From Pseudoalteromonas sp. EB27 (GTDB taxonomy: Bacteria; Pseudomonadota; Gammaproteobacteria; Enterobacterales; Alteromonadaceae), in assembly GCF_001974875.1 (NCBI RefSeq), contig NZ_MTQD01000004.1, positions 62,001-126,000 of the forward strand: a stretch of 64,000 nt of DNA, given 5' to 3'. Position 1 is the first letter of the stretch; the number at the start of each line of letters is the position of its first letter. Below, one piece after another: positions 17,643 through 26,634 of the stretch. A program made the position numbers and the translations under genes. Under the pieces are notes generated by a model. That model did not search any database. It worked only from the letters and a program-made list of their open reading frames with translations, and was not told the origin of the DNA.

Positions 17643-19562
17643 ATGGCTAACAATACACAAATAAAGATTTTAGGTAATACTTTATGGGCAAAGTATATTG
17701 TTCTCCTTTTATTTTTACTTTTTAGTAAACTTGCCTCTGCTAACGGCGTTTCATTAAATGCAACTTCACATGCGCTAGACTTTGAAACAACTCAAACTCT
17801 CATCAATAACATAAAACTAAATGAATTAGACTATCTTCAAAATGAAGACAAACTCACTCAAGCGTTTAAAATAAGCAAAGATCAAAATTGGGAAAAGCTT
17901 CATCTAGAAGCGGCCGCTTTGTATGCGGAGTTACTTTTTAGACAAGAAAAATACGCAGCATTAAATACTCACTTATCCTATTACTTAAAGAACAAAGAGT
18001 TACCAAACCAAAAAAGTGTGTATTTATTATTTCTCGAATCACAACTCAAGTCTCTAGCGAGGGATGCAAACCCAGCTCCAGCACACACGCTAGCCACAAA
18101 ATTAGAAGAGAGCTTGCAACAGCATTCATCTAAAGAAAAAATTATTATTTTACGAGCACTTGCTTACTATTACACCGATACTGATGCATTGAAAAAGACC
18201 CTAAATGTTGCACTAGAAGGGCTAGAATTAGCATTAAAAGATGACGACTCAGCATCTCAGGGATACTTTTTTAGAAAAATAGCCGATGCATATAATTATC
18301 TAAACGAAAAAGACAAAGCCGTATATTATGCAAAAAAAGCGGTTGCGGCATATGAGCAAACACAAGATGGGCTTTTTACCTCAAAAGCATATTGGAGCTT
18401 AGGCAATGTATTGCTGGAGATTAAGAAACCTAAAGATGCCTTAATATACCTAGACAAAGCATTGCTCTATTTCAAAAAAGTTAATATGCAAAAAGGCTTA
18501 ACCTTTGCTCAGTACTCAATTGCTAGCATTGAGTACTTACAAGCCAACTACGATAAAGCTTTAACTTTAACTAAAGAGAACATTGAGCTTGCTCGTTCTG
18601 CAGGTGTTTATGATATGCAACTCGCATCGCTCATTTTGTTAGCTGACATATATATAAAACTAGATTTACTTGATCAAGCAAATGAAGCAAACGATGAGGT
18701 GTTTTTAAAATTAGATAAATTCAGCCGCAGTATTTATAAAGCCGATTTTTTAAGTAAACGCTATGAGCTAAAACGACGCCTTAACCACACTGACGAGGCT
18801 TTTGAAGCAATTGAACAAAAGCTCCTTTATACAAAAAAACACTACGAAGCAACCAGTGAAAATAATATAAAAACACTACAGATACAGTTTGAAGTAAAAG
18901 AAAAAGAAGAAAAAATACAGCAACTAGAGTACGCAAAAGATATTAGTGAGCTACAAGCTAAAGAAGAATATCATCAAAAAATAATTTGGCGACTTAGCGC
19001 TGCTATTGCGTTTATTTTAGTGATTGCTTCGTTATTTTTATTTTATCGACAAGCTCGACAACGTCAAAAGTATCACGATATTTCATTAACAGATTACCTA
19101 ACAAATTGCCCTAATCGCAGAGGAATAATGCGCGCAGCAGAAGCAAAACTTGGTGAAGGTAAAATGACTATAGCAATTGTTGACTTAGACTACTTTAAAA
19201 AAGTTAACGACCATTTTGGTCACGATGTTGGCGATTTAGTTCTTATTGCCTTTGCAAAAGCTGCAAGAGAAACACTCTGTGATGATCATCAGTTTGGCCG
19301 TTACGGCGGCGAAGAATGGTTATTTGCACTAAATACGGCTGATGAACGAATAATTCGCGATATATTTAACCGACTCGCCATTAGCTTCGCCGAGCATTGC
19401 AGTAATATAGAAGACTTTCCTACAGATATAAAAATCACTTTTAGTGCAGGAGCCTCTGTAAGTAGCCCTTTAAAAAGCACACTAGATATTCTTATTAAGC
19501 ATGCAGATAAATTACTTTATAAAGCAAAAGAAAACGGAAGAAACCAAGTCGTAGTTGATTAA
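17643..19562 (+). CDS. TPR-containing diguanylate cyclase
   Basis: 639 residues. A signal or anchor sequence (about 18-33) is followed by a periplasmic helical-repeat region with TPR-type units (about 80-400), a membrane segment near 446-468, and a cytoplasmic GGDEF domain. The active-site loop is GGEEW at 555-559 in the RYGGEEW context, expected to make cyclic di-GMP from GTP. No RxxD inhibitory site stands five residues before it. A good ribosome site (AAAGGATTAAC) precedes ATG 17643. It is probably a sensor linking periplasmic cues to biofilm or motility control. Confidence 0.88.
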   Translation: MANNTQIKILGNTLWAKYIVLLLFLLFSKLASANGVSLNATSHALDFETTQTLINNIKLNELDYLQNEDKLTQAFKISKDQNWEKLHLEAAALYAELLFRQEKYAALNTHLSYYLKNKELPNQKSVYLLFLESQLKSLARDANPAPAHTLATKLEESLQQHSSKEKIIILRALAYYYTDTDALKKTLNVALEGLELALKDDDSASQGYFFRKIADAYNYLNEKDKAVYYAKKAVAAYEQTQDGLFTSKAYWSLGNVLLEIKKPKDALIYLDKALLYFKKVNMQKGLTFAQYSIASIEYLQANYDKALTLTKENIELARSAGVYDMQLASLILLADIYIKLDLLDQANEANDEVFLKLDKFSRSIYKADFLSKRYELKRRLNHTDEAFEAIEQKLLYTKKHYEATSENNIKTLQIQFEVKEKEEKIQQLEYAKDISELQAKEEYHQKIIWRLSAAIAFILVIASLFLFYRQARQRQKYHDISLTDYLTNCPNRRGIMRAAEAKLGEGKMTIAIVDLDYFKKVNDHFGHDVGDLVLIAFAKAARETLCDDHQFGRYGGEEWLFALNTADERIIRDIFNRLAISFAEHCSNIEDFPTDIKITFSAGASVSSPLKSTLDILIKHADKLLYKAKENGRNQVVVD

Positions 19563-19598
19563 ATAAACACAGCTAAAAGTATTGGCTCACTTACTTGA

Positions 19599-19817
19599 CT
19601 AAAGTTCGTCTAAAACCATTTGTTTAATTTTATGTGCTTTTACAAAATGATCTAATTTATGGGTGTGTATCCACCAAGTAGCAGCTTCCATAAGTAGCTC
19701 TGGATCGTCGTTTTTATTGGCAAAAAATGCATAAAAAGAAAGCCCTACATTTTCGCCTTTAACTGCTATTTTTTTATCGCATACGGTAATTATTTTTGCT
19801 CTTAGTTCTTCCCTCAT
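19599..19817 (-). CDS. Small conserved protein (possibly DUF6500)
   Basis: 72 residues, no signal peptide, with an AAGG ribosome site 5 bases before ATG. The sequence has helix-rich ends and a central GENVGLSFYAFFANKNDDPE. This resembles a short uncharacterised family I recall as DUF6500, an assignment made from memory and not checked. Function unknown. It is convergent with the GGDEF gene and upstream of two small lipoproteins in the same direction. Confidence 0.65.
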   Translation of the reverse strand: MREELRAKIITVCDKKIAVKGENVGLSFYAFFANKNDDPELLMEAATWWIHTHKLDHFVKAHKIKQMVLDEL

Positions 19818-19854
19818 ACATACCTTATTTAGTTATATTTTTACTGTATATGTA

Positions 19855-20112
19855 CTATTGAAATACACCATTTAAAAAGCTAACGATTAGCTGCAAAAGG
19901 CTTCTATCAACCAAGCCATGATTCTCAAGCTCTTTATTAGGCGTATTTACTTTTGCAGCTTTGCATTCATTATCTAATGTTTCATTTTTACGTGTATCGG
20001 TTTCGTATGCAATATCTGCTTGTTCCATACATTTTGCCGAGCCTGCGTAAGGCTGCGCCGCACAAGCGCTTAGTAATAAAAAAAGTGGAATTGCTATCAA
20101 TAATTGCTTCAT
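19855..20112 (-). CDS. Small lipoprotein, paralogue of the next gene
   Basis: 85 residues with a lipoprotein signal peptide (LLLSACAAQ, acylated Cys about 17). The mature chain has two further cysteines (AKCMEQADIAYE and NECKAAKVN) and a hydrophobic C-terminus. The same layout appears in the neighbouring 84-residue lipoprotein at 20172-20426 (NLCIEEAEMV and QCISAQIK), so the pair looks like an old tandem duplication. Likely in the inner or outer membrane; function unknown. Confidence 0.7.
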   Translation of the reverse strand: MKQLLIAIPLFLLLSACAAQPYAGSAKCMEQADIAYETDTRKNETLDNECKAAKVNTPNKELENHGLVDRSLLQLIVSFLNGVFQ

Positions 20113-20171
20113 AACTAATCCTATTTTTACGCAACTTATTTACTTTAAATTACAGTTGCAAGTTAGCCTAT

Positions 20172-20426
20172 TTACTTTTCTACCACCATTACAAAAAATT
20201 CAAAAAAGAACGTACCGATGGCATCAAAAAAAGTGTTATTTTTTTCATCCTTTTTAATTTGTGCGCTAATGCATTGATTGTAAACCTGTGAGCTTGTTTG
20301 AGCGCCATTTCGATCAACCATTTCAGCCTCTTCAATGCATAAGTTAGGGTCAGAACGCGGGGCTGTACTACATGCACTCAGTAAAGCGCACAGCAATAAT
20401 GCGGCGACGGGGCTTTTTATGTTCAT
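20172..20426 (-). CDS. Small lipoprotein, paralogue of the previous gene
   Basis: 84 residues with a signal peptide and lipobox (LLSACSTA, acylated Cys about 19). It has two conserved cysteines in the mature part and an aromatic C-terminal hydrophobic stretch (FFDAIGTFFFEFFVMVVEK). It shares the cysteine pattern and size of the lipoprotein ending at 19855. Possible roles are structural or envelope stress; none can be shown. Confidence 0.7.
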   Translation of the reverse strand: MNIKSPVAALLLCALLSACSTAPRSDPNLCIEEAEMVDRNGAQTSSQVYNQCISAQIKKDEKNNTFFDAIGTFFFEFFVMVVEK

Positions 20427-20757
20427 CCTTAAACTATCCTATTAAGTTAACGTGCTACCTGCATTTATGTGTGAGAGTAATATATAGGTTGTACCCAAAT
20501 AACACTGACACTTTATCACTGCAATAAAATAAACAACCAGTAAATATTTGTAAGGTTCTGTAGGAATTTATACTCACTTTTATAATTGAACTGCGCGAAA
20601 GCCTGAAATTATTGCATTCATATCACTGTAAAATTTACAGTGATCGCAGCCAAAGAATAAAAAATTAAATTAAATTTATTAAAATACAATAACTTAATAT
20701 TTGGCATTTAGTTTGCTAGTTAATGATATAAGCAAATAAATTGTAAAAGGACTAGTT
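20427..20757. other. Intergenic region upstream of the hemerythrin gene
   Basis: 331 bp, AT-rich. The only clear signal is the perfect 11-1-11 palindrome at 20622-20644, described separately. An AAAGGA ribosome site stands just before the hemerythrin ATG. No small gene or RNA was recognised. Confidence 0.5.
20622..20644. promoter_or_regulatory. Perfect 11-1-11 palindrome, candidate operator
   Basis: Arms of ATCACTGTAAA and its exact complement flank a single A. The site is 114 bases before the hemerythrin ATG. An 11-bp inverted repeat with one central base matches the geometry of NsrR-type nitric-oxide-sensor sites, and hemerythrins are frequent NsrR targets. The base sequence, however, is not the NsrR consensus. 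It is not a LexA box either, because the CTGT-ACAG gap is 7 instead of 8. Confidence 0.5.
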
Positions 20758-21183
20758 ATGAATATTTTTGAGGCACTACGTCATGACCATGACAAACAAC
20801 GAGAATTGGTAGATGCGCTTATTCAAACACACGGCGACACAGAGCAGCGCCACACGCTAATGGATGAGCTAAAAACAGAATTAGAAAATCACGCAAAATT
20901 TGAAGAACGTTACTTTTATAACCCACTTATGTTTGATGACTTAACTCATGAAAAAGCGCGCCACAGCGTAGCTGAACATCACGAAATTGATGAATTAATT
21001 GAACAACTTGAAGATACCGAAATGAGCTCGTCTGCATGGTTAGTTGCAGCTAAAAAGCTACACCATTTGGTACATCATCATTTAAGTGAAGAAGAACACG
21101 AAGTGTTTCAATTAGCGGGTAAAGCACTTACCGAAGGGCAAAAAGAGAGCCTTGCTGAGCAATACAACGACGCTATGCATTAG
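20758..21183 (+). CDS. Hemerythrin HHE domain protein
   Basis: 141 residues with the di-iron ligand pattern of bacterial hemerythrins: HDHDKQRELV, ENHAKFEERYF, EHHEIDELIEQLE, and HHLVHHHLSEEEHEVF. It may bind O2, nitric oxide or iron, or act in repair of damaged iron-sulfur centres. Cytoplasmic. Preceded by a strong palindrome (20622-20644) and followed by a clear terminator, so it is a single-gene unit. Confidence 0.88.
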   Translation: MNIFEALRHDHDKQRELVDALIQTHGDTEQRHTLMDELKTELENHAKFEERYFYNPLMFDDLTHEKARHSVAEHHEIDELIEQLEDTEMSSSAWLVAAKKLHHLVHHHLSEEEHEVFQLAGKALTEGQKESLAEQYNDAMH

Positions 21184-21226
21184 TTGTAAACACGCAAACC
21201 GACTTCCACACACTCCCTGTGTACTT

Positions 21227-21264
21227 ATTGGTTATAAGCCTTATGGCTTATAACCAATTTTTTT
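21227..21264 (+). terminator. Strong rho-independent terminator
   Basis: A perfect 14-bp stem ATTGGTTATAAGCC with a TTAT loop is followed by seven T residues. It ends the hemerythrin transcript. Confidence 0.9.
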
Positions 21265-21276
21265 GCATGTACTTTA

Positions 21277-21690
21277 TTACTTTACAGTAAATTTCACGTC
21301 TTGGTCGCGTAATAAGTAAAGTGCAAAACACGCAGCCCACATTGGCCATGCAGTAAAGAATAATAAATTATTAAAGCCATCTATGTACTGGTTGTAAGAA
21401 GAAAGCGTAGATAAGCCATGCATTACAAAAATGATACCGTACGTTATACGCTTTTTAATACCTGCTAAAAATGCTAAAACAAGCACTAACTGCACCGCAC
21501 CAATAATGTAAGCCACTATATCTGTAGAGCCACTAATACCGTAAAAATGTTCAAAAATACGTGCGCTATGCCCAGGATTAACAAACTTATCGAATGTCCA
21601 CATAACCATTACAATAAACACGCCTAAACGCAAAGATAAAAGTGACCACTGCAAACGGTTTTGCACATCAGAATTCATTGAACCTGTCAT
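21277..21690 (-). CDS. DoxX-like small membrane protein
   Basis: 137 residues with four predicted membrane segments (about 14-34, 53-75, 80-100 and 108-128). The pattern RLGVFIVMVMWTFDKFVNP and the YGISGSTDIVAYIIGAVQLVLV loop match DoxX/DUF417-type proteins. No partner gene is adjacent. Role unknown, possibly membrane redox or organic acid tolerance. Confidence 0.7.
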   Translation of the reverse strand: MTGSMNSDVQNRLQWSLLSLRLGVFIVMVMWTFDKFVNPGHSARIFEHFYGISGSTDIVAYIIGAVQLVLVLAFLAGIKKRITYGIIFVMHGLSTLSSYNQYIDGFNNLLFFTAWPMWAACFALYLLRDQDVKFTVK

Positions 21691-22107
21691 AAAATTTCCT
21701 TAAATGAATATTAATAAACGTAGAAGTAACCTAGACCGTATAAGTTATTTTTTATTTCAAAAATTTTTAATTAAATTCATTAGTTAAGCCATGCAGTACT
21801 AAAAGTGAAGCTTATTTAAGTAATTTAAAAATGCTGCATAAAAGTTAACTCTTTTAAAATGTTAGCAGGTTGAAAGTAGTCTATAATTAAAAATTCTATT
21901 AAAAGCATATATTTACATTCAGTCTAGTACAATCGCTGTATTAATATTTTATCAACTAATAAAACAATACTACTTAATTACCATCTTTATAATGCATCTG
22001 TTTTGTTATGTTCTAAAAAACAAAAAGAATCAAAATTTTACTGAAAGTTATTTTTAATCCTTTCGGTCTTTATCGCCAACAACATTTTAACCGTAGAGAG
22101 AAAACGT
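21691..22107. other. Upstream region of the eight-gene TonB/Ynj block
   Basis: 417 bp, very AT-rich, containing the divergent promoters of the DoxX gene and of the receptor at 22108. I looked for a Fur-type box and found none convincing, so iron control is not supported. No RNA gene or riboswitch was recognised. Confidence 0.45.
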
Positions 22108-24468
22108 TTGAAACACGCATATTTAGCACTTTCCCTAGCCACCATATTAAATACACCACTTAATGCTTTTGCAGCCGAAGAATCAAAAACAGCAAAAGAA
22201 GGCGCAATTGAGCGTATTGAGGTGGCAGGCCAAGTTATTAAATCTCAAGGTCTTTCGGTTAAAAATGCCACTGTAGACGGCCCTTTTGGCGACAACTTAG
22301 CTCTACGAGATATAGCCCGTTCAGTAACACCAATTTCAAGCGAGTTAATAGAACAACTCAATATTACGACTTTACAAGACGTACTTGCAGTCAGCCCTAA
22401 TACCTATTCAGCCAGTGGTTTTGGGGCACCAAGTTTACCTACTATTCGTGGGCAACTAGGTGAGCTTTTCCAAGATGGTACACGCCGCCAAGCAGGTAAT
22501 AATGGCTTTGGTGTGCCGTTATCGTTCAACTCTATAGAACAAATAGATGTAGTAAAAGGCGCGCCACCGGTATTATTTGGTTCAAGCCAACGCAACGGTG
22601 GTTTTGTAAACTTACATTCTAAAAAAGCATCAACTGACGACAGTAAAGGCAAAGCAACGGTATCTGCAGGACGATGGGATCAGTACAGTGTTTTAGTTGA
22701 TTACAGTGCACCTATAGTAAAAGACAAAGTAGGTTTTAGAGTAAGCGCTGAACACATTGATAACGGCAGTTACTACGACTTTTCGGGCACGAAAAGCGAC
22801 AGCCTATTTGCAGCACTTAGGGTGTTACCTGATGACAAGAGCAGCTGGGATATTAACTTTGAGTTATACCAAGTTGAATTTACCGATAACGCAGGTATTA
22901 ACCGCCCTACTCAAGCGCTAATAGATAATGGTCTTTATATTACCGGCCAAGGCGTGCAAGTAAATGGCAGTACAGTTCCAGCGGCAGGTTCTATTGTTTC
23001 ACCTACTGGGCAAGTAAAAATAGACCGTAGTACAGTACTTACCGACCCTGACAATCAAAACGAAGCCACTACTTATTTACTACACAGTATTTATAAGCGT
23101 GAACTTTCTAGCAATGCATCAATAAAAAACATTACGTATTTTCAGCACTTACAACGCGAAGAAATTGCACAAAATAGCTTTGTTGAAATTATAGATGGTG
23201 CCGATACCGCGCAGAACCGTACCGAACTGACTTACCAATGGAGCAACGAACAGCAAACAATTTTTGCTTTTGATGTGCGTTACAACCGCGTGCTAGGCTA
23301 CAGCCAATTTACAACAGAAGCCGACCTACCTATTGATTTAACTGGCCCAATTTCAAATCGCCGCATTCCTTTAACTGATACACAACAAGCGCGTTTAATT
23401 GAAATTAGTCCAGGTGTATTTGTATCCCCTGGTGGTCAGTACGATATTAATAACGATGGCAGCGGCGACTTTAACTTATCAGACACTACCGATTCGCGCT
23501 CATGGCAAACGGGTTTTGCTATTCAGCAAGATTCAGATTGGACAGATAAGTTTCATACAAGTGTTGGCTACCGCATTGATTTTTATGACGTAGACGCGCA
23601 CGACCCAATAGCACCAGAGGGTGAAATTGCAGCGAGCGATAGCATTAACGATAAGCTACATTCGGGGCAAATAAGCTTTAATTACCGATTAAACGGTGAT
23701 TACACCACTTATGGTGCAGCAAGTTACAACGAAGCCACATCAAATAGCATGGCTGGCGGCACGTCTCTTGGTGGTGGCAACTCGATTAGCGCACAAAACT
23801 TTTCAACCGAAAATACCTTAGTTGAATTTGGTTTGAAATACGCACCAACCGACAGTGATTGGTACGCCGATGGTGCAGTGTTTAGCCAACGTCGTAGTTT
23901 ACGTAATCGCGATGGTAGTAATACCGGCATTCGTACTACCGGCTTTGAAAGCCAAGTATTTTATGATGCTTACCCTTATTGGTTAAGTGCCGGCTACAGC
24001 TATATTGATGCTCGCTACGATAATTCTGCAAGTAGCCAAGACTCAGCACAAGTCGCTGATGCATTTGACAACTCACGTCCAGATATTATTGCAGGTACCA
24101 GTGTTGGCGCACCTAGCTTTACCGCGTTTGCACCTTCAAACCGCCAAGTTCAGGGCATCCCTGAGCAATCTTTCAGCTTTAACGGAAATTATTCAATTAA
24201 TTCGAAATGGCAAACGGGTTTTTCAGGTCTATATACAAAGAGTTACCCATTAGACTTTTTGGCGACAGTAAAAATTCGTGATCAGTACACCCTAAACGTA
24301 AATACTAGCTATGCTTTTACGCCTAATACCAAGTTACGATTAGATGTGAACAACGTGACGAATCAAAAAAACTGGCGCCCAGTATTTGAAGGCGGTTACT
24401 TTGGTGCAACTTTAGCTTTTCCTGAGTTGCCAATTAACGCCAAGTTAACCCTTACGCATAGTTTTTAA
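22108..24468 (+). CDS. TonB-dependent outer membrane receptor
   Basis: 786 residues with a signal peptide (ending NAFA). The plug domain (about 60-190) carries LQDVLAVSPN, an RG-rich PTIRGQ loop and EQIDVVKGAPPVLFG; the rest is a 22-strand-type barrel ending in F. The start is TTG 22108 because no ATG gives the signal peptide; AGAGAG stands upstream. The pattern is that of siderophore-type receptors, but no Fur box was seen and no siderophore genes are near. It is the first gene of a block of eight in one direction, and its stop is 10 bases before the next ATG. Confidence 0.88.
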   Translation: MKHAYLALSLATILNTPLNAFAAEESKTAKEGAIERIEVAGQVIKSQGLSVKNATVDGPFGDNLALRDIARSVTPISSELIEQLNITTLQDVLAVSPNTYSASGFGAPSLPTIRGQLGELFQDGTRRQAGNNGFGVPLSFNSIEQIDVVKGAPPVLFGSSQRNGGFVNLHSKKASTDDSKGKATVSAGRWDQYSVLVDYSAPIVKDKVGFRVSAEHIDNGSYYDFSGTKSDSLFAALRVLPDDKSSWDINFELYQVEFTDNAGINRPTQALIDNGLYITGQGVQVNGSTVPAAGSIVSPTGQVKIDRSTVLTDPDNQNEATTYLLHSIYKRELSSNASIKNITYFQHLQREEIAQNSFVEIIDGADTAQNRTELTYQWSNEQQTIFAFDVRYNRVLGYSQFTTEADLPIDLTGPISNRRIPLTDTQQARLIEISPGVFVSPGGQYDINNDGSGDFNLSDTTDSRSWQTGFAIQQDSDWTDKFHTSVGYRIDFYDVDAHDPIAPEGEIAASDSINDKLHSGQISFNYRLNGDYTTYGAASYNEATSNSMAGGTSLGGGNSISAQNFSTENTLVEFGLKYAPTDSDWYADGAVFSQRRSLRNRDGSNTGIRTTGFESQVFYDAYPYWLSAGYSYIDARYDNSASSQDSAQVADAFDNSRPDIIAGTSVGAPSFTAFAPSNRQVQGIPEQSFSFNGNYSINSKWQTGFSGLYTKSYPLDFLATVKIRDQYTLNVNTSYAFTPNTKLRLDVNNVTNQKNWRPVFEGGYFGATLAFPELPINAKLTLTHSF

Positions 24469-24478
24469 GAGAGAGAAC

Positions 24479-26632
24479 ATGATTAAAAAAATATTTCTAT
24501 TATTGATTGCAGCGGCCGCCGTCGGCCTGTTCTTTCATTTTGACTTACACCAACTACTTACGCTTGATGGCTTAAAAGGATCGATGGATCAGTTTAACCA
24601 ATACAAAGAGCAGTCACCGTTACTCGTTATTGGTGGGTTCTTTTTACTATACGTAGTAGTAACTGCTCTCTCTTTACCAGGCGCCGCTATTTTAACACTT
24701 GCCGCAGGTGCATTGTTTGGCTTAGTTGAAGGCTTATTGGTTGCATCTTTTGCCTCAACTATTGGCGCAACACTTGCCTTTTTAGTATCGCGTTACTTAC
24801 TACGTGACACTATTAAACAACGTTTTCCTGAGCGATTAGCCGCCATTGATGCAGGCGTTGAAAGAGAAGGTGGATTTTACTTATTTACGCTTAGATTAGT
24901 GCCGGTGTTTCCGTTCTTTTTAATCAACTTACTAATGGGTGTTACTTCAATAAAGTCTTGGACTTACTACTGGGTAAGCCAAGCAGGTATGCTCGCCGGT
25001 ACATTTGTATTTGTTAACGCAGGTACGCAACTGGCGCAAATAGAGAGCTTATCTGGAATTTTATCATTCAACTTAATCTTATCATTCGCTTTATTGGGCA
25101 TTTTCCCATTCATTGCTAAAGGAATCTTAAACGTGTTTAAAAAACGTCGCGTATACAAAAACTACACTAAGCCTAAAAAATTCGATCGTAACATGATTGT
25201 TATTGGTGCAGGCGCAGGTGGTTTGGTAACAAGTTATATTGCTGCTGCTGTTAAAGCAAAAGTAACCCTTATTGAAGCGGGCGAAATGGGCGGCGACTGT
25301 TTAAACTACGGTTGTGTTCCAAGTAAAGCAGTTATTAAAAGCGCTAAAATTGCAGAGCAAATTCGCCACGGTGAAAACTACGGTCTAGAAAACGCAACAC
25401 CGCAGTTTTCGTTCAAAAAAGTAATGGCACGTGTACACAAAGTAATTGCCGATGTAGCACCACACGACAGTGTTGAGCGCTACACCGACTTAGGCGTAGA
25501 TGTTGTAAAAGGTTACGGTAAATTAATCGACCCGTGGACTGTAGAAATTAAACTTAACGACGGTGGCACGCAAACACTCACCGCTCGTACTATTGTAATT
25601 GCAACTGGTGCACGCCCATTTGTACCGCCACTACCTGGCATTGAAGAAACAGGCTATGTAACAAGCGATACATTGTGGAATAAATTTGCAGAGCTGGATG
25701 AGGCACCTAAAAAATTGGTAGTACTAGGTGGCGGTCCAATTGGTAGCGAATTAGCACAAAGCTTTGCTCGTTTAGGTTCAAGTGTTACGCAAATTGAAAT
25801 GAGCGAACGCATCATGATCAAAGAAGACCTTGAAGTGTCTACTTTTGCTCACGAAGCGTTAACCGAAAGTGGCGTTAATATTTTAACATCGCACCAAGCA
25901 CTTCGCTGTGAAACGCGCGATGGTAAAAAATATATTGTTGTTAAGCATGACGACAAAGAAATAGATATTGAATATGACGAGCTATTATGTGCCGTTGGTA
26001 GAAGTGCGCGTCTTAAAGGTTATGGCCTTGAAGAGCTGGGCATAGAAACAAACCGTACTGTTGTAACTAACGAATACTTGGAAACGCTATACCCAAATAT
26101 TTTTGCAGCAGGCGATATTGTAGGTCCATACCAGTTTACACATGTGGCAGCCCACCAGGGTTGGTATGCAGCGGTAAATGGCTTATTTGGTAACCTTAAA
26201 AAGTTTAAAGTAGATTACCGTGTTATTCCGTGGACTACGTTTATTGACCCAGAAGTTGCACGTGTTGGCTTAAACGAGCAAGACGCAAAAGACAAAGGCA
26301 TAGATTACGAAATTACTCGCTTTGAATTTGAAGAGCTAGACCGCGCAATTACCGACAGCGCTACAAAAGGCTTTATTAAAGTGATTACACCCAAAGGCAA
26401 AGACAAAATACTCGGTGTTACCGTGGTGTCTGAACACGCTGGCGATTTGATTGCTGAGTTTGTACTGGCAATGAAACACGGCTTAGGCCTTAATAAAATA
26501 CTCGGTACTATACACAGCTACCCTACTTGGGCTGAAGGTAATAAGTACGCAGCAGGCGAGTGGAAACGCGCTCATGCACCTGAAAAAGTGCTTAACTTGC
26601 TTGAAAAATACCATACTTGGCGTCGAGGTTAA
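24479..26632 (+). CDS. VTT-domain membrane protein fused to a flavin disulfide reductase
   Basis: 717 residues in two parts. Residues 1-230 are a DedA/TVP38-type VTT domain with several membrane segments and the motif GAAILTLAAGALFGL. Residues 237-717 are a class I pyridine nucleotide-disulfide oxidoreductase: FAD site VIGAGAGGLVTSY, redox pair C274-x4-C279 (GGDCLNYGCVPSK), NAD(P)H site VLGGGPIGSELA, and the C-terminal dimer domain with HSYPTWAE. The likely activity is electron transfer from NAD(P)H to a disulfide, metal or quinone at the inner membrane. The usual C-terminal catalytic His-Glu region is HSYPTWAE, like mercuric-reductase relatives. Tight spacing after the receptor supports an operon. 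Confidence 0.88.
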   Translation: MIKKIFLLLIAAAAVGLFFHFDLHQLLTLDGLKGSMDQFNQYKEQSPLLVIGGFFLLYVVVTALSLPGAAILTLAAGALFGLVEGLLVASFASTIGATLAFLVSRYLLRDTIKQRFPERLAAIDAGVEREGGFYLFTLRLVPVFPFFLINLLMGVTSIKSWTYYWVSQAGMLAGTFVFVNAGTQLAQIESLSGILSFNLILSFALLGIFPFIAKGILNVFKKRRVYKNYTKPKKFDRNMIVIGAGAGGLVTSYIAAAVKAKVTLIEAGEMGGDCLNYGCVPSKAVIKSAKIAEQIRHGENYGLENATPQFSFKKVMARVHKVIADVAPHDSVERYTDLGVDVVKGYGKLIDPWTVEIKLNDGGTQTLTARTIVIATGARPFVPPLPGIEETGYVTSDTLWNKFAELDEAPKKLVVLGGGPIGSELAQSFARLGSSVTQIEMSERIMIKEDLEVSTFAHEALTESGVNILTSHQALRCETRDGKKYIVVKHDDKEIDIEYDELLCAVGRSARLKGYGLEELGIETNRTVVTNEYLETLYPNIFAAGDIVGPYQFTHVAAHQGWYAAVNGLFGNLKKFKVDYRVIPWTTFIDPEVARVGLNEQDAKDKGIDYEITRFEFEELDRAITDSATKGFIKVITPKGKDKILGVTVVSEHAGDLIAEFVLAMKHGLGLNKILGTIHSYPTWAEGNKYAAGEWKRAHAPEKVLNLLEKYHTWRRG

Positions 26633-26634
26633 TT

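Noticed and set aside
20622-20644. LexA SOS box
   Set aside because: The CTGT to ACAG spacing is 7 bases, one short of the known spacing of 8.
21691-22107. Fur box before the first TonB receptor
   Set aside because: I saw no 19-bp GATAATGATAATCATTATC-like palindrome; iron control remains unsupported.
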